Counted from the first letter of the stretch, positions 21,122 to 33,840 are shown. The stretch: DNA of 38,314 nucleotides from Actinomortierella ambigua (GCA_016098155.1 JAAAJB010000314.1:1-38314), one strand, 5' to 3'. A program made the numbers and translations. Notes: generated by a model from the sequence alone, not told the origin.

Positions 21122-24100
21122 ATGCAGAGAGACCAGCAACACGACACCCGTGGTAGCTTCAAATCCCCCAGATCCTCGGCAACCGTGGACCGCGCCAATG
21201 ACTATATCTCTGCCTCCACGGCTGGCTCCACTGACGCCGCCAATGCCAATGCCATGCCACTGAGGGCTGCCGCCAAACACCCTGGGAATTTCTCAGGCGT
21301 CGAGGTTGCAGGCCCTACTGTAGGTGGTACTCCTGCCCCATACGATCCCGCCAAGGTCGAGCTGGCCAAAGAGCATCTCGCGGACAGCCTGAACAGCCTT
21401 TCCACCACCACCGCCAAAAACGAATCGCTCGACGAGCCAAAGACCTCCATTTCAGAGACAGTCCGTTCCGGTGCGGCCTCTGCCGCCACAGGAGCCGCTG
21501 CTGCTGCTGTAGGTGTGATATCTGTGGCCAAAAAGCTCATAGGAGGCCGGGACGATGATGACACCGATGAATCCGACTACACCGATGCCCTCCAGTCGCC
21601 CACGGCTACCACCGTGCCAGCCTCAATTGGCCCCGCCATCAAGCCCAATGCGGATCACGGTCTAGAGTTTAATGGCGAGAAGAACAAGAAGAAGCCCATG
21701 AAAGCTGGTGATCGTGCCAGCGAAAAGGTGAATATCGTTGCCCGTGCACCAAGCGCTAAAGCCACGCACGGCTCTTCGCCAGGTGCTAGAGAACCCTCCG
21801 GCCCCCTCCCGGATAACATCTCACACGTCATGCCTCCTCGCCTATCGGCATTGACCCTCGGCGATCCTTTTGGTCCCGTCGTGGTCACCCATTGGAACGA
21901 CTTTAAGCACGAACATGAAGTGTCTACTCCTTCTTCCGAGGACTTTGAGCGCGAGGACTATGAACGCACGCATCCAATGCCTGTATGTCGTCCTTAGCCT
22001 CTTCTACAGCTTTTCTCCCTTTTTTTTCCCATTTGCCCTTTTTTTTTTTCTTCCGGGAGCTAACTGCGTGGTTGTGTCATTCTGTTTAGACGGACGCCCG
22101 GTCTCAGCCTGGTCATACTGAATCCACGCCCTCCAATTACACGCCTGGAGGCATCGACAACAATCTCGCGCCCACCAATCCCTTCTCGCAAGACATTCAT
22201 CCTGCGGCTGCAGCAACCACCACAGCAGCCAACCCAATTGCTGTATCTGATGCTGCCAAAACGCATCCTGCTTACATTCCGTCCCCTCTTAAGCAATCCA
22301 CTGGGCCTTCGTCTTCTGCTGCTCACGATATAAAGTTGACTTCCTATGACGAACCAGACCTGTCTATTCGCCGCCAGACCAACCTCAAGGATAGCACTCC
22401 TCTTGGGGGCATGAATGTGGACAAACCACTCGACACGTCACCTCAGCGCCGCACATCCATGTCTGGCATGAATGTAGACGACAACATCAACGCGCCAGTG
22501 AACCTCCGTGCCGCTACTAATCGCCAGAGCGGTCTGAATGTTGATCGCTCGCAAGCCACCTCTGCTTCGTCTAGAAACCAACGCCGCCGTCGCAGCAGTG
22601 GTTTCAACGTCGATGTGCCTGCTGAAGCGACCGCATACGGTGGAGATGGTTCAGCAGCAACTGTGACGCAGCATCCTCGCCCATCCGGTACTTACAACAC
22701 TGGCATGAATGTCGATCGCCCGGGATCGAAGGGCAACAAGACCTCGGGCTTGGGTGTCGATGGTCCTGCCAGGTCGACCTATGATGTCAAAACGCACCAG
22801 CTCGACGGAGGAACCCCGAGCTACGGTAGCACAACTAGCCGACACGATACAGAGGCAACGGCCGCTGTCGTCGGTGCTGCATCGGCCATGATGGCGGCCC
22901 CTCCACTGCGCGACACCGTTCATGTTAGTTCGGGTGACGCCACCGCCGCCACTACTGAACCTACTGCTACCAGAGGCGGTCGTAGTGGAAGGACGAAAGA
23001 GGCAGAACAGACCGTCAAGGGTGCTGCAGAGACTGTCGGCGAAAAGCTCCATCTCCATTCCCACCGCACGCAGCCGAGCACTTCAGGATATGGGGTTGAT
23101 ATGGTCCCTGCTACTGCGTCAGTTGCTGCTGGCTACCCCCATACCGAAGCATCTGGTTTAAGCGCGTCGTCCGACACTCCTGCTAGAGTATCCTCTGTTA
23201 GTCCCTCCCCTGGCCGCACTGGCGCGGTCGACAAATCCCCTCACGAGGGCCGTTCGACCGGCTTTGCAGCAAAGGTCGCTGCTGCCGGTGCCGCAACTAT
23301 CGCGGCTGTTAAGGGCGCTAGCAATGCGATCAAGGGCACGTCCGATGCCTCCAAGAGCAAGACGAATGGTGGACTGACGACGCAGGGCGTGGAGGCCACT
23401 CCAGGCCCTCTTAGTGTACTGCCCCCCAGCTCCATCGGAACGTCTGGTACTCTGCTTTTTAGTCCCCTCGGCACGTCTGGCACACTGCCCTCTGGCTCCA
23501 CTGGCACCTCTGGCACACTTCCTTCAAGCTCCGTCGGCACCACAGGCACACTGCCTCCAAGTTCCATCGGTACTTCTGGCACACTGCCTTCAAGCTCCAT
23601 CGGCACCACAGGCACATTGCCTCCTAGCTCCATCGGTACTTCTGGAACACTGCCTTCAAGCTCCATCGGCACTTCTGGTACGCTGCCTTCAAGCTCCATC
23701 GGCACCACAGGCTCACTGCCCCCTAGCTCCATTGGTACTTCTGGCACATTGCCTTCTGCCACCGTTGACACGGCCTCGGTGACGCCGTCCGCTGGAACGA
23801 CTGGTGCGACTCTCAAGACATCGGGCTCTACAGTCCCTCAACAAGGCTCTACTGGCGGTCTCGCGGGCAAGGTGGCTGGTGGTGTCGCTGCGGCTGGCGC
23901 TGCCACTGCTGCCACTGCTGCTGCTATGAAGGGAGCAGCGCATGATCCAAAGAGCAAGACGGGCACCTCGACAGATGGTGCCTACGGTCAGGAGACGACT
24001 CATACGACGGCAAAGGGCCTAGGCGCCACTGGTGGTATAAAGCCCTCTGGAGCCCAGGGAGCAGTTTCCACGATGGCAGCCCCGCTCCCACAGGGCGGTC

Positions 24101-25236
24101 TGGCCAAGGAAGGTATCAAGGACTCTGCGCATGATGTCCACGCGCCTGCTGGAAATTTCACGACCCATAGCAGGGATGCTACAGCGCATGATGTCCGCGC
24201 CCCTGCTGGAAATTTCACGACCCATAGCAAGGACACCACGGCCGTGCACGATGCCCACACGTCGGGTGGCAATTTCACGACTCATGGAAAGGACGCTACT
24301 GCCATGCACGGCGGTCACACGCCAAGTGGTAACAACTACACGAGTCACGGCACCGGAGCTGCGACGGCGACGCCAGCCACCGTGAGCAGCACGATGGCCG
24401 GTACAAGCCGAGCGCCTCTCCAGAAGAGGGGTCTGCTCAGCAAGATCAAGGGCCTCTTCCATAAGGACAGCAAGGTGAAGGACAGCAGGGCCCATGGCTC
24501 GTCGACGGCAGCGACGGCAGCAGCGACGACAGCAGCGGTCGTGGGTGCCTCGACGGCGGCGCATTCGAGAGCGCACAACACTGCTGGGGGTAGCACTGGC
24601 GCGGCAGTCAGTGGTGGGTATGACAGTCCGCAACTGACAAGCTCAGGCCTACCAAAGGCAGACCTGCGTGCGACGCACGGCGTGCCTGCGACCAAGCTGG
24701 ATGCACACCCAACGACGACGATCAATAACGCGTACCATGTCCCGACCACCACACACCACAGGGATCCGACAGGGGCAGATACAGGGGTACACTACCAACA
24801 TCAACACCAACACCACCAGGGTGACACGACGACGACGGCGACGCCCGGCATGGCCCGTGTTGGTGCTGCGGGTGTTGTAGGTGGAGCTACTCTTGGAGCT
24901 GCCAACACTCTAGGCCGCCATGCAGCGGTGACCAGCACACCGACAACAGCAACGACGACGACCACTACTACCACTAGGGATGCTCAACTCCGCGATGGAC
25001 ATGCAGTTCCTGTGAGCGGCGTGACCGTGACGTCGGCCCGCGAGAACGGTGCGGGTCATGTGCCTGCAGGGGACGAGGTAGTTTGGATGAAAACGACCAC
25101 GACCACCACCACCACGTATGATGACGACTATGCAGACTCGAACCAGGATGGCATGGACGAGTATTATGGCCGTCGCAGTCTTGGGGGATGGGTCCTTGGT
25201 GACCAAGGTGTGGACAAGGGCAAGCAGCGCACTTGA
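21122..25236 (+). CDS. Unrecognised low-complexity protein with repeated G-x-N-V-D motif
   Basis: No known family is recognised. Exons 21122-21982 and 22090-25236 join in phase 0 (intron GTATGT...TTTAG, branch-like CTAAC near 22060) to 1335 aa. The protein is rich in Ala, Thr, Ser and Gly. A repeated motif G(M/L/F)NVD, with GLGVD and GYGVD variants, occurs seven times between about 22407 and 23095. Next come ten units of an 11-residue repeat (GTSGTLPSSSI type) and four units around GNFTTH (24129-24355). Three Ala/Gly-rich, weakly hydrophobic segments recur (SAATGAAAAAVGVISVAKKL, KVAAAGAATIAAVKGASNAI and KVAGGVAAAGAATAATAAAM), each near Lys/Ser-rich stretches. A basic amphipathic segment (GLLSKIKGLFHKDSKVKD) follows. 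No signal peptide is evident. The Ala/Gly segments may be amphipathic or membrane-associating helices; this is inference. Confidence 0.85.
23437..23766 (+). repeat. 33-bp coding minisatellite, about 10 units
   Basis: In-frame tandem units encode GTSGTLPSSSI or GTTGTLPPSSI. The two types partly alternate (units 4-7), which suggests a 66-bp higher-order period. The minus strand stays open through it as a compositional shadow. Confidence 0.9.
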
Positions 25237-28200
25237 AGGATATATACAAAAAAAAAAGAGCTATATTTATTTTATTTGTTTGGGGAGAGACTTTTATTTT
25301 TTTTCTAGTTCAGTTGGCGTTCATGAATAAGAAACAAATCTAACGTATTCTACATGATACATTGCAAAGGCATGTAGCGTCCGTGCGAAAGAGCTAAAAA
25401 GAATAGGGGAAAGTACAGATTTCCCCAGGCAAGGGTGTTCGGAGTTGGTGGCAACAACGAAGAATGTCTTGCCAGGTTCCAACCAACTGACAAGATATGC
25501 ATATGCAGGCTGAAATCACCGACAAACTGATGTTTCGTCTGAACGACCACGTGAGGCACTGTCAGGTGTTGTTGAGGGGGCAAGTTCCCATCCGTCACTC
25601 CATCCGGAGGCAACGTCCAATAAGGATCCACTTTCCCCACGATCATGATATCAGTACCTTCTTTTGTGCAGAGAGAGGGGAGAGTCTTGCCACAACATGG
25701 CTAAACGAACGATGTATTCAGTATCCTGGATGCAAACAACAACAACAACAACAGCAGCAGCAACAATGATAACGACAACAATAACAGCAACAACAACAAA
25801 GACAACGACGACAACAATAACATTAGAAGGTTTGTGGTTACCATGTGGAATACTGCCCCCCCCCCCTGAGCAAGCAGTGAAGGGATTTCTCAGTATGGAG
25901 ATAGGATCATGCATCCCAAGGTACACATTCGGTAGCGACGCTGTGGTGTTCAAGAGGAGGAGTACAGTGCGATATTCGACACGAGGAGGTGGATTAGACT
26001 AGAGTACAGTAGTGTGAAAGAGCAGGAGCAGCGGCATCTGTCTGTTGTTGTGGAGCGAATAAAAAGGGGGGGGGGGAGAGGGCAGGAAAGGGTCCATCCA
26101 TCCCCAAAAGAGAAGAAGGGCATTTGAATTCGAATCCAATTGATATAATAATTGGGTTGGGTACTTTGGGCTGCTTGGGGTGCTGCTGTGTGTGTGTGTG
26201 TGTGTGTGTGTGTTCAAATCTGATTGAATCACAGAGAGTGATAAACGTCACGTCCTGATGGGAGGATTATGGGATGACAAGCCACCCGAGGGTGAGTCTT
26301 TTTTTTTTTTCTTGACAAAAGTAAGCCCTTTTAAAGTACCACTGAATCACTCCTTTTTTGCTTCTTATTCAACTGGCATATTGAAAGAAGATAGAAGAAA
26401 AAGAGTAACAACAATACAATTAAAGTAAGTAAGAAAGTAAGTAAAGAAAAGAAGGCGAACAGCAGCAAAAAAGAACAAAGAGAGAGAGAGTGAGTGAGAA
26501 GAGTGAAAAGGGTAAAGCTCCCATGACTAAATCAACAACAAACACAATCATCAGCAACCTTGCATCTTCTCATCGCTCTCCTTCACTCCTCTCCCCGCCT
26601 TGTTCCCCACTCCTCACTCCATCATTCCCAACATTCACTTTCCTCCCCCAACCCAACCCAGTCCGAAAGATGAACCTGTGGGAAAAAAATATATAAATAA
26701 ACAGGGGAGGGGGAAAGAAAAGAGAGCGTGAGGCCCACCTCGGGTCGATGGGAGGGCGAATACGCAGCACACACACACATGTATATGCGTGCCGCGTGGT
26801 GTAGCCAAGGAGAGAGATAGAGGGAGAGAGCAAGCGAGCGAGCAAGAGAGATAGAGACAGAGTGAACGAAAGAAGAAGACTGAGGGAGGGAGGGGCGGTG
26901 AGGACAGAGGGAAGGGAGGGCTTACAGCAGGGATGAAAAGCCAGGAGGAGGGAGATGGCAGCAGCCAGCCAGCTAGCCAGCCAGCCAGCTAGCACCCAGC
27001 AGGAGCATCGGCAGCCAGCATCGGCATTAGTTGACTTATCCAGCTAGCTAGCGGCTCCGTGGCCCACTCTCCCCCTGTCGTCTTGTCTTTCGCTTGGCAT
27101 TTTATTCCATCCTTGCTCTTCCATTCATTCTGCGCAACGCCCCAAAGTGAAATCCCGAGGGTCAACGCATTGGAAAAAAAACAATTGAGTGAGGGGAGAG
27201 GGAAGACGACAACAACAACGACAGCAACAACAACAACAACAACAACGACAAGTGGGAGTGTTGCGTTAGTAGAGTGGATTGTCTGCTGTCAATGTCCCTG
27301 TCTCTGTCTCCTTTCCCCCACTCTCACCTTCCCCTGTGTTCCATGGTTCTGTTGCTTCTCCTTCCACTCCTCCCTCCCCCCCTTCTTACTCCACTCCACT
27401 CCCCCACCACAAAATCGAGTATTGCCATTGACATACGCGCGATTGTCTACGCCGCATACGATGATGGTCTGCTGTCATGTGCATCGTTTGCCCAACTCCC
27501 CTTGCTCTCTTATCCCTTCTCTTCCCTTCTTTCTCCTCTCCCTTTCCTTTTCCCCTCCTTCCCCTTCCCCTCGCCTCCCCTCACCTCCAGCCCCGAAGAC
27601 AACCTTCCCGGAACCCTGTTTTCTCTGGCATTTGTAGATGCAGATTGTGTGGGGGGTAGTTTGAGAGCATGTGCATAGTTCAGGGTGTCTGGACGTGTTG
27701 CACCTGCTTGGGCGCAATACAACCACACTCCCTGGCCTGCAAAAGCCAGGGGAGGGGCACAGAGTGGCTATAATTACGCGTGCAATTTGTAGTCATTTTT
27801 CTCTTGGAAGAGACAAATTGGAGAGGTCGTTGTTGCCCTTTCCACACACGCAACAGAACAACAACGATCATCATCCATCCATCCATCGGGCGGTGTGCAT
27901 TCTCTCAGTGCAACCGCGGATGGGAAAGGCTCAGGAACTCACTCACGGCGCGCGAACAGCAGACTGACCATCGCTCTTTGCACCACCCCCTCGCTCTCTT
28001 TTCTTCCGTCTCTTTAATTTTCTTCCATCTCGCATAGGCCAACTTACTCTCAACCTTTTCTCCCATTACTCCGTCTCTCAATCCTGCTGGACTACAGGAC
28101 CAAGAACCCAACAGGGAAACGTTCCATTCTCAGTGGCATTTGTGATCGACACTTTGCCTTTCTCTCTCTCTCTCTCTTTCTCTCTCTCCCTCTCCCCCCC

Positions 28201-28612
28201 TCTCCCTCTCTCCTTCTCTCACTCTTTCTTTCTCGCCTTACTCTTTCCCGTCTCCGTCCCGACAAACAACAAAGCAAGTGAAGAGGACACTTAAAACTCA
28301 GGTACAGGCTCAGCTCAGGCAAACTCCGCGCACACGCTTGTGGCGTGCTTGGCCTCCCCCCCCTCCTTTCCCTCTCTCCCCCTCTCTTTGTTCCTTATAT
28401 GTTTGCCCTGCAGTCTGTAAATGTCCATTTGTCTGCATTCATCCTGCGCTCCATCTCTTCCATCGAGCACATCAGCCGTTATCGCACAGCCCAGCCTTAT
28501 TTATTTGTATACCTGGAATCCTGTTCGGCTCACTCTATTCTTATCCTGTTCCCCTCTTCTGAGGGGCATCATATCCTACCCTATCTGTTGACCGACATTA
28601 GGTTCGAAAGCC
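25237..28612. other. 3.4-kb intergenic region rich in microsatellites
   Basis: It contains a CAA/CAG-type array (25737-25820), C and G runs (25855-25866, 26066-26077), (TG)n at 26187-26213, GA-rich sequence (26810-26900), an AGCCAGC(T) array (26961-27005), a CAA array (27208-27250), CT-rich strips (27480-27590, 28158-28250) and GGG-rich DNA. Open frames on both strands follow base composition. It probably holds the 3' UTR of the upstream gene and a long promoter/5' leader of the HMG gene. I see no tRNA or recognisable coding exon. Confidence 0.5.
26187..26213. repeat. (TG)n dinucleotide microsatellite
   Basis: About 13 uninterrupted TG units in the intergenic region. Confidence 0.95.
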
Positions 28613-29337
28613 ATGTCCCACTACGGCCACCACCAGCAAGGGCAGCTGTCCATGAATCCCCCGCCGAGAGGAGCGCACCAGCAGTTCATGTCGCACCCCC
28701 AGCAACCTGGCCAACTGCCGGCATCCATGGGTCAACAACCTTCACAACAGCCACAACAATATGCCCACATGTCACATTATCCAACGGGAGGTGCCAATGG
28801 AGGAGGATTTCCATTTGGTTCGCTTGGTACAAACAACTACAAGCCAGACGCACATGGTGCTCGCTCTGCAGGCCTACCTGGAGGCTACAACGGTATGTCA
28901 GGTGGAGCATGGGGTAGCACTGCCGACTTTTTTGGTCAGCCTTCACACACCGGCAACCAAATGCCAAGTATGCTATCGCAGTATCCTCAGCAACAACAAC
29001 AACAACAACAACAGCAGCAACAGCAGCAGCAGCAGCAGCAGCAGCAACCTCAACCACAACCTCAACCACAGACACAACAGCAGCAGATCCAACAGCAGGC
29101 TCAGCAACAACCACAACCGCAACAGCAGTTACCTCAGGCGCAGCAGCCTCAGGCGCAAGCTCTCGTGTTCCCAAGCAACTCTTCAGCTCATATGCGGGTA
29201 TGGAAAGTCGCGTGTACAAGTCCAAGTTATGTTACTCATGGTGGAGCCTGTACTAATCGTGGCGCTCTCTTTTATAGGCCCAGTCTTACTCTCACCATAC
29301 ACAACATACCGCCCAACAACAACAACAGCAGCAACAA

Positions 29338-29369
<32 letters not shown>

Positions 29370-32300
29370 ACAACAACATCAGCAGCAACAACAGCAATAC
29401 TTCAATGCAGCACTGTCGTCTGCGAGCTTGCCTCGCCAAGCTCAGCAACCCTCTCCCGTCAATTTGACAGCGCAAGGAGTCAAGGCTTCCACTCCCATCT
29501 CTGCTGCCGGTATGAGACATCTTGACCCAGCATTGAGCGCAGGATCTGCTGCTTCCGCATTTGGGACTGCCAGTAGCAATGCTGGCTTTGGTCTTGCAGG
29601 CATGCAGCTGCGAAACCCATATGGCACAGAAGAGGATGTAAGGACTTAATTCATCGATTTTGCTTTTCATCGATATTGAACAAACAACCCTACTTGGCTG
29701 GGTATGCATTTGCTGACCACTAACCCAAGTCTTTGCGATTTTCTCCTTATCAGACTAGCGGCAGCTTGATTGAGAATGATATATCCAACGTGGATCTTCA
29801 CTCGTCGCTCGGAGGCAACACATCGCATACAAATCAGGCATATGCTCCCAACAAATATCCAGCAGTGCGTGGCTCCAACCCTATGATTCAGACTCGGCCG
29901 ATGGACGTTCGATCCAATTCTAGCGGTAGTCTAATGGGAGGCGCCAATGGTGGGCTGGCAGGAAACACACCTACGTCTCTTGCTCAGGCGCAACAGCAGC
30001 TTCAGGGATTTGACCCTCGTCAGGCGTCGTCCATGGCACTGAAGCAGGGCGAGTTTATGCTAGGCGTGGGTAACTCACAGCATCAGACCCCCAAGAGAAC
30101 ACCATCACAGCCCATGCATTCCTCGCCTTATCAACACCACCAGCAGACCACACAACAGCAATACCAGCCAGGGCATACTTTTGCGCCTCAGCAGCAGCAG
30201 CAACCTCAGCAGCAGCAGCAGCAGCAGATGCCGCCAGCTCAACAGCTTCAGCATTCTCACCAACCCGCAACACCCATGCAGTCGCAGCCCAATGCTTTAG
30301 AGGAATCGCCCCAGGTACCATCTCCCCAAGCCATGGAGATGAAGGCCGCGGAGCCAAAGAAGAAGCAAAGTAAGGCAAAGGTTGCAGCCCCTTCGGCAGC
30401 AGTAGCAAAGAAAGTACCAGCTATCCAGCAAAGCAAGGCTGCAACCCGAAACCCTTGGGAGAACCCTTCTCCGGATGCAGGTACCCCAACAGACACCCGG
30501 ACCTTGCAACCCATGCCATCACCTTACAGCACAATTGATCAGCCAATGGCAGGGCAGTTCCGACCCTATAGCGGCACTCCTCTCACACCAAGCGCGCTTG
30601 CCCAACATCAGCACCAATACCCTAGTTTTCAGCAGCAACAGCAGCAACATCAACAGCAGCCGTCGCAGCAGCCATCGCCCCAGCTACTGCAGCAACCTCT
30701 TTCGCAACAGCCTCAAGCGCAGCAGGCACAGCACCAGATGCATCACCAACAGCAGCAGCAGCAACCACCACCACCACCACCGCAACAACAACAGCAGCAG
30801 CAACCGCAACAGCAGTATGCGCATGCACACCAGCACCAGCACCCGCAGGCAGCCCAGCCTCATCAGCAGCAGGCACAACACCCATCGCCTCATGCGCCAC
30901 AGCACCAAACACACCCTTCCATGTCAATTCACGCACAGCAGCAACCTTCCAGTCAGTCGATGCAGCAGATGTTGTCCCAGCAAATGCATCAAACAATGCG
31001 GCACTCGAGGCAGGATATCATGGATACCGCTGCTGTCCACCGTGACTTTGGCCAAGCTACGGCTACACCTACTCCAGCTACTCCAGTCACCCCCGCAACC
31101 CCGGCCACACCTGAAAAGCCCAAGACCAAGGCCGGTCGTGGACGTAAGAAGAAGGGAGCGGAGGAAGTGCCCATTCCCACTCCACCTCCGGCGCCTGTTC
31201 CGACACCGACACCAGAGCAATCTGCGACAATAGCGACCCTTTCTCCCCAGGATGTAATGAATGCTAGCAACGCGCATCGTTCGATTGTCATGCCAGCCTT
31301 GCCTCATACGTCATCCAATCAGCGATTGTCTAGGCCCGGTCAGCAGGCTCAGCAGCAAATATCACAGCCCCATCAGACACACCAGGTGCATCCGGCCCAC
31401 CATGCCCAACAACAGCAGCCTCAGCAGCACCAGCAGCAACAGCACCAGCAGCACCAGCAGCACCAGCACCAGCAGTCTTTGCAGCAACAGCAACAACAGC
31501 AGCAGCAACATTTGCAATTCCAGCTCCAGCTGCAGCAACAACAATTACAACGTCAGCAGTCTTTGCAGCAGCAGTCGCTGCAACAACAACAGCAACAGCA
31601 GCAGCAGCAGCAGCAGTACTATGTCCCACAGCAACAGGTACAACCGGCACAGCAACAGCAGCAGCAACAAAGGCCGCAACAACCGCAATCGCAGCAGCAG
31701 CAGCAGCAGCAGCCAATGTCTGGGCAAGCTCTCCTTCAGCAGCAGTTGCAGCAGCAGTTCCAATCGCCTCAGACACCTCAGCAGCCTTCTCCCCAGCTCC
31801 ATCACCAGCAACAGCAGAGTCAGCATGTTCAGCGTGTGCAACAACAAGCTCAGCAACGTCATCATCATCAACAACAAGCTCAACAAGCACAGCAGCACCA
31901 GCACCAGCAAGTCCAACCTCAGCCTCAACCTCAGCCTCAACCCCAGCCCCAGTCTCAGCCCCAGCCCCAGCCTCAGTCTCAGTCTCAACCTCAAGTGCAA
32001 CCTCAAGTCCAGCAGCAAGCACAAGCTCAGCAGCAGGCACAGGCTCAACAGCAGGTACAGGCCCAACAGCAGGCACAAGCTCAAGCTCAAGCACAGGCAC
32101 AAGCTCAAGCACCGGCACAAGCTCAAGCTCAAGCACAAGCGCAGGCGCAGGCGCAGGCACAGGCGCAGGCACAGGCACAGGCGCAGGCGCAGGCACAGGC
32201 ACAGGCACAAGCGCAGGCACAAGCGCAGGCGCAGGCACAAGCTCAGGCACAGGCACAGGCTCAACAACAACAACAGCAGCAGCAGCAGCAGCAACAACAA

Positions 32301-33840
32301 CAACAACAACAACAACAACCACAGCCAGCATCGCAGCCGTCGACGCAGACACACACGATGAACCAGCGGCAGCAACAGCAAGAGGCCAGACGGAACCGGC
32401 TGCCTCTGACGATAGATCTTCCGGATGGCAACAACGCACAAGGAAAGCCGAAGCGCCCGCCAAACGCGTTCTTGGTGTTTTCAAGTGAGCGTCGGCCGCA
32501 ACTTCAAGAGATGTACCCGACGCTGAAGACGGCTGTGCTGAGTAAACGACTTGGTGACGAGTGGCGTGAGATGCCTGGAGAGCGCAAAGCGTTTTACACG
32601 GAACGAGCGAAGTACATCAGGGAGAAGTTTAACGACAAGCACCCAGACTATGTCTACACTCGCCGGTCGTCGAAGAAGCGCACCTTTGAGGATGATGGTG
32701 GTGGCGTCGACAAGAAGTACAAATCTGAGGTAAAGGATTACGTTTAGGCTGTAGAGAGAAAAAGGGTGACCTTTATGCGGATGTTCTTTCTTTGGAAAGA
32801 AGAGGGGTGGGGGTGGAAAGGATGTTTTTGGCATGAGCAATTTCAGGTTTCCTCGTGCTAACCCTTGCGAAACACGGTTTCTACTTGTTTTTATTTTTTT
32901 ATTTTTTTTAATGATGTCTTAGTCTGCTCCACGGTTTGGAGGCGCAGCATTGGACCCCAACCGGCCTCGTCGTCCGATGAACGCGTACCTCATCTTCAAT
33001 AAGGAGATGCGACACCAACTGCTTGTGCAGAACGCCAACATGACAGTGACTCAGATTTCGCAAGAGATTGGCAGGCAATGGAAGAACATGTCAACGGAGC
33101 GCAAGAGGCAGTATATGGATCGTGCGACGCGCATCAAGGGCGATTTCCTGAAGATCAACCCCAACTATGTGTATTCTCGTCGTAGCAAAGCTGAGATTGC
33201 AGCCGCCAACGCGATGCGTCGTCGAGGCACCAATATCAAGGGTGGCGGCAACAACAGCAACAGCAACAGCGGCAGCAGTCAGGGGTCGAATCAGAACAGC
33301 AGCAACAGCAACAGCAGCAGTGGCAATAGCAACAGCAACGGCGGCAGCAGCAGCGGTTCGGGTAATAGTGGTCGTGGCAGCCACCATGGCAACAGCTCCT
33401 CTAGCCACAGCAATGGAGCCTTGAGTCAGATCGCGTTGCCCAACCACAGTAACCAGATGAACACTAACAATCAGAGTGGTAGTAACAGCAACAACGGCGG
33501 TGGCGCGCAGAGCGGAGCGAATGGCCATGGTAATAGCAATGCGAACGGCAACAGCAATCCAGACAAGAAGGTACGGGCGAAGAAACGAGCCAAGGACCCA
33601 GAGGCGCCACGTCACCCGACACCACCTTTCTTGTTCTTCCGGTCGAGAGAGGGACCCCGCATTCGGCAGCAGAATCCGAACGAGCCCATCCCAACAGTGG
33701 CGGCCAGGATGTGGAAGGATATGACGGCTGATCAGAAGGCGCCCTGGACGCGAATGGCGGAGGAGGACAAGCGACGCTACGCAGAGGAGATGCGGGTGTA
33801 TGTTGAACGCCGAGGATTGAAGCCAGGCGCGTCGGATTAG
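28613..33840 (+). CDS. Giant Q-rich protein with three HMG boxes
   Basis: Putative nuclear DNA-binding transcription or chromatin factor. Exons 28613-29197, 29278-29637, 29754-32729 and 32923-33840 join in phase 0 to 1612 aa. Residues 1-1200 are mostly low complexity: polyQ, HQ-, PQ- and a long QA dipeptide tract, plus an AT-hook-like KAGRGRKKKG near 31130. Box 1 (about 1212-1285) starts KPKRPPNAFLVFSSERR and ends HPDYVYTRRSSKKR. Box 2 (about 1319-1393) starts RPRRPMNAYLIFNKEMR and ends NPNYVYSRRSK. Both have the sequence-specific MATA/SOX-like ending. After a Ser/Asn/Gly linker comes box 3 (about 1531-1605; PTPPFLFFRSREGPRI, MWKDMTADQKAPW), closer to HMGB/UBF type. The intron between boxes 1 and 2 (GTAAAG...TTAG) is required for box 2 to be included; without it the protein stops at 32747 with box 1 only. 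Fungal sex-locus HMG proteins usually have one box, so that role is not assumed. Confidence 0.9.
32010..32270 (+). repeat. Gln-Ala hexanucleotide tract in the HMG gene
   Basis: Long in-frame CAGGCA/CAAGCT-type array encodes alternating Gln-Ala. PolyQ flanks it on the 3' side (about 32262-32320). Mixed CAA/CAG and GCA/GCT/GCG codons suggest the peptide pattern is kept beyond simple slippage. Confidence 0.9.

Noticed and set aside
23241..23816. Minus-strand open frame with Val-Pro-Met-Glu-Leu repeats
   Set aside because: It is the antisense shadow of the 33-bp minisatellite in the plus-strand gene.
25350..25646. Minus-strand open frame of 98 codons (KVDPYWTLPPDGV...)
   Set aside because: It looks somewhat protein-like, but I could find no supporting upstream exon or family. 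A sister-genome search would decide it.
27059..27678. Overlapping open frames rich in Ser/Pro/Leu
   Set aside because: They arise from CT-rich DNA, with no conserved motif and no consistent splice sites.
31330..32484. Long minus-strand open frame rich in Ala/Val
   Set aside because: It is the antisense of CAG/CAA and GCA codons in the HMG gene.
28613..33840. Mating-type (sex locus) HMG gene
   Set aside because: Sex-locus HMG proteins usually have one box and lie near transporter/helicase genes. Here there are three boxes and different neighbours.
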